NCBI GenBank assembly: GCA_000320545.1
Contig: ADNK01003064.1
Location: 16,986 to 80,985 of the forward strand
Source: Bigelowiella natans CCMP2755
Taxonomy: Eukaryota > Cercozoa > Chlorarachniophyceae
Direction: 5' to 3'
DNA length: 64,000 bases
Part shown: positions 1-14,374 of the stretch, in pieces
How the letters are laid out: each line of letters begins with the position of its first letter
Position numbering within the stretch: the stretch's first letter is position 1
Program-made: the position numbers and the translations under genes
Notes under the pieces: generated by a model
What the model was told of the DNA's origin: nothing
Seen by the model: the letters and a program-made list of their open reading frames with translations, nothing else
Databases searched by the model: none

Positions 1-2026
1 ATAACAGAACATAATTGTTTAGTAGTAGCTGTGTGTATTCGCCTCCTTGTCTAATAACAGTGGATGATGATAACAACAAATACTGCTATTTTCTTCTACA
101 ACATTCGGTGCTTATTCTTCATCTTACCATCAGGATGATTATGTCGTTGTTGCAGCAGCTGATGATTTTCCTGAAGCATCACGCGAATCCTCTGCATGCA
201 CCTATTATATGTTCTCAGCTTCTTCTTCTTTTTCTTCAGTTGTATGTAGTACTTCAGCAACAGTTATAAAATCATCGTAATCATCATCATCATCATTATC
301 ATCATCATCATCATTTTCCATACCCGGTACACTCTAATATGATGACTTGTTGTTGCTTGTTGGTGGCGGCGAAAATTTTATCACTCCATCGAGAACAAGA
401 GGCTGCTGATGCTTCTGTTGGTTTTTGTTGGGATTGGTTGTTACGGCTCAATCCATGTCCCCTTCGAGGTGGAGGGTGAGGCAAAACAGGACGCCATCTA
501 CTCAAAACAGGCCAGCATCATAAAGAGCGACAATAGCAACACGCAGGACCTCGTCATAATAATGATTCATTCACACAACACCACTCATGGTCGTAGCCTT
601 CATTATCCTAACGACAACACAATCCGACTATAACTTTGAATACTTTATTATCGGTTATGACTAAATGGTGATGATGATGATGATGATGATGATGCTAGCA
701 AGGATGAAGATAATTACCCTGTTGCGGCAATGATAATTTCCTTCGAAAGTTGATACTCAAGCCGATATTGAATAACATTTGATGATATGATGCGATCGGT
801 TATTTGTGGAGAAAGAACGATGCTTCGGTATGCGCTATCTCTGTTTGAAATATCATTTAATTTATGGAAACGACCTTGAAAATGATGACAATTATGACTA
901 TGATGATGATGATGATAAACACGATGTATCTCAATGGCTATAACTAAATTTGATGTGATTGGTAGTGCAATTTCATGCCCAACGAATGGCCGTACGTAAC
1001 GTCAATATTTTAGTTGCTCATTCTCTCAAACACACTCGGTTTATGGTGGACGAAACCGCATGCAATATCGTCAATAAATTTACAAAAACTGTTTGTGCTT
1101 ACTTCTTCAAGATGGCTACCCGAGAAGCAACTTCGGCTGCAATCTGTTGTGTATTTGATGGGATCTCCTGATCCAAGATTTTGATAACAAATAAATGAGT
1201 AGTTGCAACGGTTTGTGAAGTAAAACAATAGTTTTCCTATGAGGGAGGAAAGTGACATCATATAGAAGAGAACTTAAATAACATGGCATTTAGAGACATC
1301 GGAATAGCGTATTCTAAAAGTACAAAAGTACCGCGAAACTTTTTGGGGAAGGACTCCCCGCCCACATACACTTCACTTTATGTCCGTTCCTTATTTTATC
1401 AAGAATCTGATCAGAGAAAAAAATTATCTTCATCTCCGGGGCCGCATCTAACAGCTCATCAAATTTATACACAACCGCAGAATTATTTCGCTTCAGCATT
1501 CATTGGAACAATATAAATACAAGACGGACGGATGAGTTGTGACGCTTATTGCAGTTGTTGTAAAAAGCCAAAGTAAACATAGTACTATTTTTATATTACC
1601 ATATCTGCTGCTTTTGACCTCATTTCAGATCCCAGACGAGAGTCGATAGAGGTATAGACGATTGCGTTACCTAAACACCGCATCCGTTTCACCCCCAATT
1701 ATGACAGTGGTCGATATATGTAATGGACAGTGCCGGGGTGTTACGTACTACGGCAAATTCCATGTAATGTTCTTATTTCAACAGTCATCGGCATAATTAG
1801 ATTCTCTATTAAATGATGAGATAACAAAATAAAACATGGACCAAGTTATTCTTTATTATTCTGAAAGTAATCGCTACAGTTAGTCGTCTTACAGCATTGG
1901 CACGCCAACGTATTTTCCTTAATGCAGTGCCATCCATGAAGAGCGACTTTCCTATCAGTCAGTGAGATTGCGATGACTTACATCACGCATGCGGAGGAAT
2001 ACGCACTTGGAATGTGTAATTAATTT

Positions 2027-2107
2027 GTTGGAATCTTACAAAGGAGAGAGATTCGCTGTGTTATCAATAAATTATGTTGGAATCTTACAAAGGAGAGAGA
2101 TTCGCTG
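2027..2107. repeat. 32-bp direct repeat, two copies
   Basis: The 32 bases at 2027-2058 recur without change at 2076-2107, a 49-base period. Both copies begin GTTGGAATCTTAC and end GATTCGCTG. The repeat lies in a stretch with no recognised gene, so its effect is unknown. Confidence 0.9.
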
Positions 2108-2591
2108 GCTTCCCAAACCATTTCGAGGCCGAGAATGTCCTCAGTCTTTCGCGATAAGACTCTTCAATGCGCAGTGGACAACATGTGATTATTGTTTACA
2201 AACCATGAATTATTTGCGTTGATTGGAGTTCGCCACATAATACGCATCATCAGTGAAAAGTGTAACTTTGTTGTAGTAGGTAGGACCTCGGGAAAAGTCC
2301 ATCTTATGGCAGTCTTGTCACACTTTTATCTATTTGCAATCTGGTTTCAGCCGAGGAGAAGAGGGAGCTGATTAATCGAATAACGATCCAATTAGTAGTC
2401 CTTCCTTCCTCCTCCTCTAGTTCCTACTTTCTGATTAAGATGGATGATGATGACTTAGGAGAGGAGTTAGATATATTATTAGATCTAGTTAGATCTAGTT
2501 AGTTAGTTAGTTTTTTTATTCTGTTCGCATAATTCCATAGTGGAGGAACTACCATACTAGAAACTACTACATACAAGAATGTACTACATAC

Positions 2592-2592
2592 C

Positions 2593-2669
<77 letters not shown>
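2592..2669. repeat. CAA trinucleotide microsatellite
   Basis: About 26 uninterrupted CAA units. Read on the minus strand it would encode a poly-leucine stretch, which I treat as an artefact of the repeat and not a gene. Confidence 0.95.
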
Positions 2670-2918
2670 CTCACTGAATAAGGAAGGAGGAGGACACACA
2701 CTACGTCATTGCTACTCCACGAGGGACGGGGGAGACAAGCGGTTCTAAGGGGGAGGAGGCCAAAATACAGGAGATGGAGGGCACATCGATATCGGAGGGA
2801 GTTGGATGCCTTGCAGATCTCGCCCCCCTCCTCACATGGTAGCGATGAGTCAAAGTAGTGATATGACGTATGGTGTGAGACCCTTGTTTACACTTGTCAT
2901 ATATTAGGACCTTCCTAG

Positions 2919-3742
2919 GGCCAGCTTTGGTAGGCTATATTCCATTTGTGCTCACCACTACAGCACCAGAGGTTGCAACCACAAGCCAAAACATTACATC
3001 TATTAAATGAACCAAGGAGTAGTCATTTTTAACCTCAGTTGGAAAATATCATCACAAGGAAGGTTACTATCGACTGTGACTCCATGCTCAAGGTTTGTAT
3101 TTGCAGATTCTTCATTTAAGCTCAGTTCTCGGATCTGGACTTCTGGTATTATATGATACGTGATGACCATATGTAGCTAGTGTTATGTGTAGTAGTACCA
3201 AAATAATGGCTAGTGTATTACTGAACTTATAGTATTATTGTATTTAATACGTGATGAGTATATGTAGCTATGTATGTAGTATCCATATAATAGCTAACAT
3301 ATTTAACATATTATTACCAGTGTATAGCAAGAGTTAAGCCGACATAATTATAGACATAATACCAATATGCGTTGTTAAGCTGACATAATTATAGACATAC
3401 TAGCAATATGCGTTAAATTCTTTCGTTTTAGGTTGGAACTGTAATGGAAACTATCATACCAGAAGCTTACAATATGCTACTCTTGAATCATCAAGAGCAA
3501 GAAGAGAGAAATATTGAACACCGCCGTAACCTCAATACTGGTCACCCTTCGCATCCGGTCGGCGGTGACAATGGGCACAGAGGAGGAGGAGGAGGAGGAG
3601 GAGAGGTCCCAGGAGAGTTCTCAAGTAGTGGAGATACTGAAGAGAGTCAGAAAAAGGTTATGCTTCAGTTGATCGTGGAAGAAGATACATATTGCCGCCA
3701 TCTCATTAAGTGACCCTAATTTATATAAGATGGTTATTATTA

Positions 3743-3778
<36 letters not shown>

Positions 3779-3796
3779 TGTGCTATGAACAAGAGA

Positions 3797-3854
<58 letters not shown>

Positions 3855-5843
3855 AGAATCTCCCTATCATGTAAACTTCTTTTATCTAAAAAAGGCATTG
3901 AAATTCTGACTTATTGAGGTGCATATGTGTGCGTGATTTTATTCAATCCCCCTCCCACCCCCTCCCTTCTGTATTGACTGTTCTTGGTTTCGCACCAGGA
4001 ATTATCCTCTTATTTGTTGCATCGCACGTACTACGAGGCTTCTCACTTTGCAGGACTTGCAACTGCTCTTGGGTACTAAGAGCAGCAATAAGAAAGATCA
4101 TTACCACGAAGAAGAAGATTCCAAACTATGTTTTCGTTTTTCATGGATTTCTTTTGGGCGGAGAAAATTCAATCTACTTTTTATTGATGGATTCCTTTTG
4201 GAGCTGGGAAAATTCAATTATACTTTTTATTTATGGTTTCTTGCATCCGCCCTTTCAGATAATATCGATACTTATGCTAGATCTTGCTAATCTGATGGTG
4301 TTGTTGATAATATCACTGTTGTGCAGGTTTTTATTCATGTTGCTGTGCGACCGAATTCCCAATCTTGTAACAAAAATACGAAGAAGAAAACACCATCAAT
4401 CAATAGAAAGTGGAGTTGTAGTAGCTCAGACAACTTCTGGTTCGAAGGATGGCATTGAGATGGGAAATATCTTACACAACTCTCATGGTCATCATGAGCT
4501 GCTACACCACCACCACCATCACCAACGAAAACAAAGTAGCAAAAGCGCTTTTACCAATTCCAGTGCTGCCAGCGTCTCGTTTGGACTCATAGTAAGACTT
4601 CGACGATCATATTCCTAGTCGTAGATAGTTATATTGACAAATTCCCTTCTCCTCTACGTTGTAAAGATAGAGCTTCTTCTTCTTCTTCTTTTTATTATTA
4701 TTATTATTATTATTGCTGTTGTTGTTGATGTTGTTGGTGGTGGTGTTCTGTTTTTGGTTGTTCGTTCTCCCATCTTTTCTGCAGCTCCACTCTGCAATGG
4801 ATGGGATTCCACTGGGGGCAGCAGCGTGTTCTGGTAGTATTCTAATAACCATAGAGAATAAAATATTACTGCAAAACATGGGCGGGTAGAAAGGTGGGTG
4901 CCTTAGCATTTTGTTTGTATAGCCCCTTGAGTGTTAACTAATAGTTTACAACAATGAGAATAATAAAGGATACGTCGGAAAACTGCGAAAAAACTACTCT
5001 TAATGATGAGGAAACCCCAAAAAATCACTAATTCATTATGGCAACTCATAGGAAATCAGGATGTACAACTTGTTTTAATGTTAGCTACACTATTACACAA
5101 GGTGATAAAGAGATAGGAGAGGGATCTTCTGTTCCAGCTGCTTTCTAATTTTCATTTTAGAAGGGATTGCTTTATTATTGTTATGGTTTTTCGAATCCCC
5201 CCCCCCGTTATATTATCTTTCGTCCTATGTTTTCCTTATCCATGCAAATTTTGCGTTTGGGTATTGTGTTAAAAGTAGTTGTATCGGGGTATTAGTAGCA
5301 GTAGTAGTACTAATAGCAGCGAATTTGGACAACATTCATTTTAATGACATTAAGTGTACACCATCAGTATTTGTGTTATTATGGGTACGTATCTAATTAG
5401 ATGTGTGTGGTCTGTGGTCGTCGATAATGATACATAAAGGCCCCCGCGTCATTTGGACTTAGTAGTTTTCTTCTGGGGTCTGGAGCACCTCGTCGTATAG
5501 GTTATTACTTGTTGGAGACGTTATCATTATCATATTTTCATTAATATTTCGACGATTTCGTTACTTATCGGTACTACCATCATCAGTGCTTCGTAGTCTG
5601 GGTTATTTCTGTTTAGCAGCACCATTTACTGCTCTGGTTGTAGCTCTCGCTTTATCGGTGTGGAAGAGTAGCAGCAGTGGGGTCCTAACGACTGTTGTTC
5701 CAGCCACTGCAACAACAACAACAACAACTAGTACGACAAATTCTGGGATTTCGTCTTCACCACTTTCAGATAGAGAGCACCTAGATGCAGCTGCCATGAG
5801 TTCAGCTCTCACAGGTGTTAATTCAATAGCGTTCGTTATGTAG
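2919..5843 (+). CDS. ZIP-family metal transporter, SLC39A9-like (5' end not fixed)
   Basis: Predicted zinc/divalent metal importer of the ZIP family, a multi-pass membrane protein. Exons in phase: 2919-2971, 3039-3092, 3432-3656, 4259-4591, 4785-4833, 5052-5101, 5355-5388, 5587-5843. Seen: LVGYIPF in the first membrane segment, GTVMETIIPEAYN matching the ZIP9 VIVPEG region, a membrane segment ending FLFMLLCDRIPN, a loop with a run of histidines (about 4508-4532) as ZIPs use for metal, the core motif LHSAMDGIPLGAAA (ZIP9 has HAAADGVALGAAA), then LMLATLLHK and FCLAAPF. Oddities: the loop after the HK motif is shorter than in ZIP9, and the frame stops at 5841-5843 soon after the position of ZIP9's ATGVAM. 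The last membrane segment therefore seems to be missing or lies on an exon I did not find. The initiator exon is not identified. The family is fairly sure; the ends are not. Confidence 0.72.
3160..3418. repeat. Diverged tandem repeats in a ZIP-gene intron
   Basis: Two overlapping repeat systems fill the intron before the 3432 exon. A roughly 90-base unit containing TACGTGATGA..TATGTAGCTA recurs with divergence across 3160-3300. A roughly 43-base unit containing GACATAATTATAGACATA occurs twice at about 3333-3376 and 3377-3418. The second copy ends a few bases before the splice acceptor. Confidence 0.75.
3735..3853. repeat. ATT and GA microsatellites
   Basis: An ATT run (3735-3777) is followed within 30 bases by a long GA dinucleotide run (about 3797-3853). 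Both lie in the intron between the 3432-3656 and 4259-4591 exons of the ZIP gene. Confidence 0.92.
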
Positions 5844-5926
5844 CTATTCTTGTTATTATAGTATTATTATCACAATAAGGGAGGCGAAGAAGGTCACTGA
5901 TTATGTATACATTATGCACAGTATGA

Positions 5927-5957
<31 letters not shown>

Positions 5958-8017
5958 TGGATTGCAGCGATGCTCATAATTTTGGGAAGATATATCAGTA
6001 TCACCATCATAAAATAACGGCATTAACGATGATATCATCATTGATAGTGGTTAATGAAAGATGAAGAAGTTCTTCTGTCCGACCACAGGCGACGGCACTA
6101 GCTCCTGCACATTCTTGGCACAAAAAAAAACCAACGACCACAGTGACTCATATTATATCTATTATCCAGGCCTTGGACTTCTCTTCTCCGCGGGGACTAT
6201 GATTTACACTATCACAACGTAGAAACAAATATGAATACTTGTGTTATGAGGACAAAAATAAATATATCTTTTTGGTGCTGGGACACCTTCATGTTGCGAT
6301 TGCTTAGTGTGAAATTTCTATGGTATGTGTATACACCCTGCTTGTATGATTCATTTTTGTCGATATATGTGTTCTTTACCATCATGTTCTTGATAGTCAT
6401 TTGCTACCCGAGCTTCTCAAGAAATCACCACATCATCATCCACCAGAGTCAAGAGATATGAAAGATTGCAAAATAGAAGACAACGATAAAGATGAAGACC
6501 CCACCGTACTCCAAGTGCTGGAACTTTGTACTTTCGTGGTACTGTTTTAAATAGATAGCCAGATAGTCGTAAATCAAGTGAGGAAAAATGTTCAACATGC
6601 ATGATAAAAAAGAAATGTGTTTTCTTTGAAAAAAATAGACTGATTTCTTTGACATCTGCTTTCAACTTGATGATAAATTTGAAATTTACGTGTATTACAA
6701 TACTTTTCACAATTGGTTTCGGGTAAAATTTTCAGCTCGGTTTAATGGTACCTTTTGCGATTGAGATTATCCATGGAGGACACGCCGGACATCGCCATTA
6801 GTTGATAGAAATATAACAGAACTCTCAGCTGCCATCTTAACGGTATGATGGATAATATTCCAATTTCCACGATGGAGCAGGATAGGCACAAAAACTTATA
6901 ATTGCATTTTGAAAGTGAAATTTACAACCCTTGTTGTGTCGAAGGCTAGCATTGCATGCGACTTTAGCTACTGTGCTTGTGCACAACCCTGGAACACGAT
7001 GCACACCGCATTAGCATGTTCCTGCTGCCCATCTCAGCATGATGGTTTGTGCCGCATCATTCCAGCAGTATTCGCAATCGTTTGCAGTTCCAGACACAAT
7101 GGACACAACGTTCACATGACATGTTGAGTGTGCTGTGTAGCTGAAGATGTGCATTCATGTGCACGTTTAGATGTGCACAGCTGCAGTCTAGCAGTGCAGA
7201 TCGAATGGTCCAAATGAACTGTGTTTGTTGCAGCATGAATGACTTCGAAGATGTTCGCACGCTTTGGCGCTCACGTGCAGCGCACCGCAATGGGCCGGTG
7301 CTGCGCATGCAGTCTGCTCCCAACCGAGCGACCAACAGGCTGCACTTTGACCAGATCTTGATTGATCAGGTGCCAGTGCGAGAGACCTCCAGATCCAGAG
7401 ACGGATCGCCTCTCTCGCAATGCTGGGGTGATCGATGGCACTGCTAGACTGGCACAGGTCAGACATTCGTGCCACGTCATCACTTCACGATGGTGCTGAG
7501 TGCAGTGCCCAAGCGATCCAGCGATGGTGAACTCCAGAACTGCCACGCTTTCATCATCAGGAGCAGCAAAGTCGCAGCATCTCTCGCGGAGTGAACCCTG
7601 CAAATTTGGGCGCACGGGGCGGGACGCTGATTGCAGTGCACCAGTGTGTGGCATGCCAGCAGCAAGCCCACGTGCACAGCTGGACAGCACCGTGCTTGTG
7701 CACGTGTTGTGTTTGTTGTGTGTCGTTTCTTCGTTTTCGGTTCAAGCGATGCATGCGCCTCAGGCACATCTAGACATGCAAGACATCAAGACATCCCCAA
7801 CTTGTTGTGTTCACTTGTTTCTGCATTTCGTCACAGTGGGCTTGTGATGTTGGGCTTGTGATGTTGGGCGTTGTGACGCGCAACTCGCTGGCTTTTGTGC
7901 GTCTGGTCTTCGATCACTTGTTTGCACGTGCACTGTCATTGGGATGTCATTCATCATGGGATGTTCTTCAGGATGTCACTCATCATAAGATGTTTCTGGG
8001 ATATATTTTTATCCAGA
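5844..8017. other. Spacer with a TGCA-rich, microsatellite-poor block
   Basis: From 5844 to about 6900 the sequence is ordinary AT-rich spacer with one GTA run (5930-5957). From about 6930 to 7990 the composition changes: GC is higher, TGCA, GTGCAC and GCATGC words are frequent, and long trinucleotide runs are absent. A short tandem repeat (GGGCTTGTGATGTT twice, about 7840-7868) lies inside. Overlapping frames on both strands are open for 60-140 codons, but none resembles a known family and they are mutually antisense. I make no gene call. Confidence 0.5.
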
Positions 8018-9430
8018 AAATGTCGAGTAGAGTGTTCATTGGTAACCTCAGTTTCCACCCTCACCTCACTTATGTAAGCAGCGGTGAGCCATCTGGTTGT
8101 GTCTTTTGCACCGACATCAGCATACATCGGGATTTAGGTTCCGCACTCTCTTGTCTCTTCCCTTGCCCCTTCTCTTTCATTCTTTGCAGCATTTCCGTTG
8201 TCGATGCTAAAAAGGAACCAATATCATCAGTGCATGTCATCCTGCTAGACGACTGGGTTTCCTACTTCCTCTCACGATGCAAGGAGTAAATGTGAAGAGC
8301 TGCGCGGATGAGGTTGCACCTGGTTGTTCTTTTCATGTCTCCTACGTGCTTTACTGAATATTTGTAACAAGATACCTAGATGCATGTACCGTCAAAGCAT
8401 TCCCTCATTTAGTGTGTGGATGATATGTAGAGTCGAGGGAGAGGACTGTTCGCTGAGAGGGATTTCCTTGCAAACCATGTACTATGATGACTACTATTGA
8501 CCCTAACCCTACCTAGCTCACAGGAACTATGGTGTGTCCTCCGTCCTGAAGAGCCTTGATACGTACTGCTCAGACGATTGCAAAGGACGTACCATTTGCT
8601 TCATGCCCAGACCTCAGGGTAAGTAAGTAAGCAATTCGGTAGAAGATGGAAAAGGGGGTCTATTTGTTGTGAGAATTGAAAATACTATTTGAAACAGATA
8701 GTATGATAATTAGAAGTAACCAATGGAAAGTATGGATGGTTTAGAGGTTACGTTCTTAGTTGTGGTATTTTCCTGGTCGTTTTCTCGTCGAAGCTTGCGA
8801 GCTACTTAGCTGGGAGGAGCATTATTATGAGATCTTGACGACTCTCTAGTTCTGCTTAGAACAGCATATGGAATGATCTGGTTCATTATGGGGTTTGGTG
8901 ATGTCCGGGTGAACATCATATTGATGGTAGTTTTCGTATCAGGATCTCATGGAAGATCATGGAATATTAGTCTGCGACACATGTCGGAGATTCCTTGGCA
9001 GTGTGCAGTTGCAGGTTGTAGTAGTAATCATAGCTAATGTTGATTTACAGAGGGGAGAACACGTATTAGACGTTTTGTTCATTGTTTTTCTTGGTTCACA
9101 TTCTGACATCAGAGACAAATGATAACCAACGCTTGCGATTCGTACGATTCGTGTGTAATCTGTGCCTTTGCTCAGTTTCTTCTTGCCGCTGGTGGCGTCG
9201 ATCCTTCCTTTCTTCGCCAGAGTCTATCTGCTAAAGAATTACAAGCAGCAACAGCAGAAAGAGGAGAAGGAGGAGGAGGAGGAGGAGGAGCAGTAAAGTT
9301 GGCAGGTGCATCAGGTGATGAAGATGCCAAAAAGGTAGATATACCTCCTCGTTAGTCTTATGATTAGTGATGAGGACCGACAGTACTAAAGATGATAAAA
9401 GAAGTAACTTTGACAACAGTCCTCCTTATT

Positions 9431-9461
<31 letters not shown>

Positions 9462-9882
9462 CCCTCGCTATCTTGGTGTATTTTGTCGTTCACGTTCGTC
9501 CCCTTCTTCACTATATTTTCCTCTCCTCCCCCATTCTCGTTTCTATCCCTCATTCTAGGACGAAATTAGCAGATAGCAAATATTTAACAAGCTTGGTGTT
9601 CAAATTATTATCTGATAGAATGCAGGAAGGATAGACGACAATAGATTTAGAGGAGAGGAGGATAAGGATATCGATGTTAAGTCAAAAAGTAGTGGTAGAA
9701 GAAGACATTCCATAGTAGAAGTCACAGAGCTTCTTCTACACACAATATACAGCAAGGTAGTATCATTTTCGACAGAATTTTCCAATAAGGAAGGATTCTT
9801 CCTCTTATTAATTGATGCCTCAGTTACTCAAACACTACTGCGTTCACGAAGTAAAAAAAGTGATGTTCTCCATCCTCGTCGC

Positions 9883-9924
<42 letters not shown>

Positions 9925-11643
9925 TAAAACAACAAGAGTGGAAAAAAAAGGATGACAAAAACATCGGAAGAATACGATAAAGAAAGACAAATCGGATATT
10001 AAATCGTTACTATATTTTCAAAATCTCCATTAAAAAAGATGATTTTATCATTAGAACAAACCCAACGAAAAGCTGCAGTTTTTGATGGAAACTTGGCCAG
10101 ATGTGCCAGGATTGGAAACAAAGCTTTCTTCGGTTTATGTATCAAGTAAAAGCGCATCAAATACTGCACTTGATGTGATAAGATGTCGTAAATATTTTTT
10201 GTAATAGTGTCTATCAATGTAATTAATATTATAAAATAAATAGTAGTTGTGGTCGTAGCAGAAAAAGGAGAAGGAGAAGATAACAGTAGTTAGTAGTAGC
10301 GGTGAGTAGCAACGGCAGCAGTAACAATAAGTTAGAAACCTTCTTGGTGACTGATACTAATCTTTATTCATTACGTTTTTATCAACAAACCGGCAAGATC
10401 TGCACCCAAACTTACTGTTCTGTAGCGTGAAATGTGCCAGAAATTTAAGCCCCAAACAAGTGATGCTATAATTTTTTTGTTTTATCTTTGTATTATGGCT
10501 GAAAATAAGACATTCTTTCCATTTCTTAATTCATAGTTTATAACTTCCCATTACACCTAAATGAGAATTAATGTCACAGGATAAAGAAATATGTGATGAA
10601 TTAAAAGCTCTTTTTTTATATTCTTCTTCCCAGGGGCAATTTTTATTAAGCTTATATGAAGAAGAAGATGACGAGGATGAAGATGATGAAAAAGGTTAGC
10701 AATGAGTTGTTTGATGTGGGTTGAATGTTTAGTGGGTTAATAATCTATATCCTTGGATACCTCTCGACGAAGAGTGCCCGTGCAATATCGTACAGATGAT
10801 GTATTGGAACATACCAACCATTAATAATTCATTTAATCTACATGATATAGTAGACCAGAGATGATCTTTCGTGTAGAAAATAATGATGGTGTCGTTCTCA
10901 AAATAGTTCTCATCGACAGGTGCAGACACTGCTACCTCATGGAAAGCTATGGGTAATAACTATTTTTTTTCCACATAATGATACAATTTTTTTATCGCTA
11001 TTGCTATTGACATAAGTTTCTTCATTCTATCTTTGATTTTGCCTTTTTGCTGATCTTTATTTTCCTCTGTCTGCTAGCGAAACTTGGAACAATTCTCTAT
11101 GATATCGAGGATCCAGATATACAAACGTATACATAATGATATTTACAATAAAGATTTATCGCTACCTACAACAATGTATGCAACATATTAAATCCAAAAG
11201 TTTCTGTTGAAAAAGTGTTTTTCCTTCAACACTCTCCATTGATACCAATTACATTCATATGTGACTTAGTGCTTACGTTTATATAATGCTTATTAGAATA
11301 ACTTTAAGAATTCGAGATAACAGCTAATAATAATGGTTTTATTGTATTTCTTCAATGGTTGTCATGGTCATAGAAATCTGCATCTCATCGGCAAATAATA
11401 TATTCCAGACATACAGCACTCGCGTGTGCACTATGGTTTTGGGCACTAAGCGCTCCTCCTTCAATCGAAAACCAACCAGAAAAAAGAGAAGAGGGAGTGG
11501 GGAAGAGCGAAGAAAAAGAAGACCGAGATCAAAGTAAAAGGAGGAGAGTGATGCAGCCAGAGAATGTGGCATTAGCTACACGAATGAGGCAGTTGAATGC
11601 TTTGAAGGTGGAGAAGAGTAGAGATAAAGATATTACAAATATA

Positions 11644-11686
<43 letters not shown>

Positions 11687-13570
11687 TAGTAGTATCATGA
11701 GAAGGAATAGGAAAAAAAAGCAGTAGTATACTTTGAGGTATAAAAGTCAAGTAAATATTTTGCGAGTGTTGGTGGTGAATTAGAATCATTGACAGACTAA
11801 CCAGATAGCAAGAATGTGGAGGGAGGTGGAGTAGGAGAATAAAATTGTTGTAATCATGAATATCAATCCTTGAAATCCAAGAGATCAGTGGTAATTAAAT
11901 TGCAAGAATTTCTCATATACCTTGGGGTAATAAAGCTGATAATTTAGTTAATGTTACACTCTTATTGCCATCTTTCTTTACAGACCTTACCATATTTTTT
12001 TTGTTTTTTTGATATTTTGATTGGTGCAGTCTGAGATATACTGGAGATTTGGACCCGAGGGGCAACGAAATGAACGAAAAGATGTTGCTTCTGTTGTTTA
12101 TAAGGTATTGGTGTTTTAGATATTCGTAATATAACTGTGCTGCTGCTTCAGCTTATTACTATTATTATTATCAATACGTTTTTGCCTGCACCTCTCGTCT
12201 CTATTCTTAGAGAATAAGCGATTTGTGGATTTTTTATTTCCATTGAGGAAGATACTTTTCATATATGTATTATGAATACCGATTCATAGATAGGAGTTTC
12301 ACATATGATATGAAACAAAATTTAAATAATAAGGTCGATTAAATTCATTATGCTAGATGTAATGAATGATAACAAAACAAATAAAATTTATTCCCAGGAA
12401 TTCTGCAAAATTATGAAAATCGACTGCATGATGGAGACTCAAGGAAAATTAAAGACAGAAACATCTCAGAAAACAAACAAAATTGAGAACTCTGAAAATA
12501 GAAAAATGATGGCAAACAGGAACACAGCTACTGGTGCGATGTTATCACCAAATTCATTTGAGGTATGTGACTAACTTCATAGTCGTGTGCCTATGTCTAT
12601 GTGAGTGTGAGTGTGTGCACTTAGAATATGTTGGGATTGAAGTTGAACTAAGCTCTCATCAACGGAGCTTGCTTCTACGTGATCATATTCTTGAAAATAT
12701 TCCTACACTCCTTTGATTTTAAACGAAGGAGTATTATAGAAAGAGAGAGGGACTTTATATCAGCATTATTCTCCAACAAAAAAAATGAAATATTGTCGTA
12801 TTCTCCTGTTTTCCACATGTTCTTTAGTGGTTCGGAAATCTTTTAGGTGCTGTTGCTCAAAATGCTCTTCAGGTAGTAGAAATGTGGTAAATTGATCCGG
12901 AAGTTGGGATTATCTATATTAATTTTATTAATGTTGTTTCAAGATCAAAATTCCATCACCAGCGGCTATGTTTTGTATCAAGATAGATCAGGTGGTAGTA
13001 GTACTGCTTATTGAAAATAGCAATGCATAACCTTATAAGATTCCTAAACGAGGTTGTCTATCATATCATCAAGATTTATCAACGAGAAATTTCGGATGGA
13101 AAGAATTACCCTGGTAGTACCGAAGACAAGGAAGATCACATCTTTTATCATAAATTATTGAATCGATGTAATGCAGTGAAACGTGAGAATATGTGGTGGA
13201 GGAGAATTAATTTATTTACAGGAGAAAATATCTTTCATGAATTTAGTTTTTGAAGTGGTACAGGATTTTGTGGAAGCTATTATTTCAAATAGAGTAAGGA
13301 CAAAAATTATCATCATTCACTTCATCAATTTTCAAGCTATTAGAGACTCTAAATGCGAATGACATGCACTACGTTAGATTTAAATATTTGTACTAATTAT
13401 ACTTGTATCCATAAAATGCTTTGCTCATCTAAATGTATTACATACAGAAAAATAAGGTAGAATAAATTTACAACATAACCAAACTAGGAAAGAGTAAGTG
13501 AGTCATCCATGGAACAAAATGATGAAGGTAGCGATGATATGCTGAGTGATTCGGACGAGGTCATTACATA

Positions 13571-13611
<41 letters not shown>

Positions 13612-14328
13612 ATTATCGTCATTAAATTTCGTAGAAAGTTTGAAAAAAGTTGTTATAATGTACGTAGCATTATCTCATTTAATAGCAGCAGTTTATGACT
13701 ATAATTTGCAACAACACCTACCGCAGGTTGTCGAATTTTCGTGGCCTAGAGTCAAATTTAGAAGTTCACTGGTACTCGTATTATGTGTGTAGTAGTAGTA
13801 GTAGTAGTAGTAGTAGCAGCAGTTTCTTAGTCAAAATAATGTTTATTGGGGTTATCTAGATTAAGCTACGGAATATATTTTTTATTATTTTTCCTCTATG
13901 AGTGATCATAGTTTTTTAAAAAAATTGTAAACCTCATTTGATGGTTTCGTATCTCTATTGATATCACATCAGTTCCACCACTTTGAAGGAGTAGCGATTT
14001 ATCCATTATTGTCCATGTTAAATCATGCGGTTAGTTAAATATATTTTTTTTCTCATATTTTTTAATTTAAAGATTGGAATAACCGAGTACAAAATAATGT
14101 CTAGAAGAAAGCTAACTAGATGTCAGTAATCTGTCAATAAATACATATTTTCATCGGATAGGGAAATAATTTACCGTTTTAGTTACGAATTCTCTTTTAC
14201 ATTTGTTTGGCCATATTTTAGTGCGCTCCAAATTGCGAGCGTACATATCCTACATCTGTTGAAGCAATACTGTTTTCGGTAAGACTAATATAATTTTGAA
14301 TAGAAATTGACTGAGAGATATAACTTGA

Positions 14329-14374
<46 letters not shown>

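Larger units (their letters stand above)
1..2918. other. Stretch without a secure gene
   Basis: No reading frame here could be tied to a family. It holds scattered ATG/CAT triplet runs (for example near 667-695), a 32-base direct repeat at 2027-2107 and a long CAA run at 2592-2669. A 61-codon open stretch on the minus strand (1314-1499) has ordinary amino-acid composition and could be an exon, but it has no partner exon I can join to it. The first exon of the ZIP transporter should lie near the right end; I could not fix it. Confidence 0.5.

Noticed and set aside
1010-1261. Overlapping 70- and 83-codon frames on both strands
   Set aside because: Mutually antisense, unrecognised, and without splice or start context; no basis to choose either.
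8018-8074. RRM-like start (MSSRVFIGNLSF resembles RNP2)
   Set aside because: No RNP1 motif or second half of an RRM follows in phase. The downstream exons belong to a SET-domain protein, so the resemblance is probably chance.
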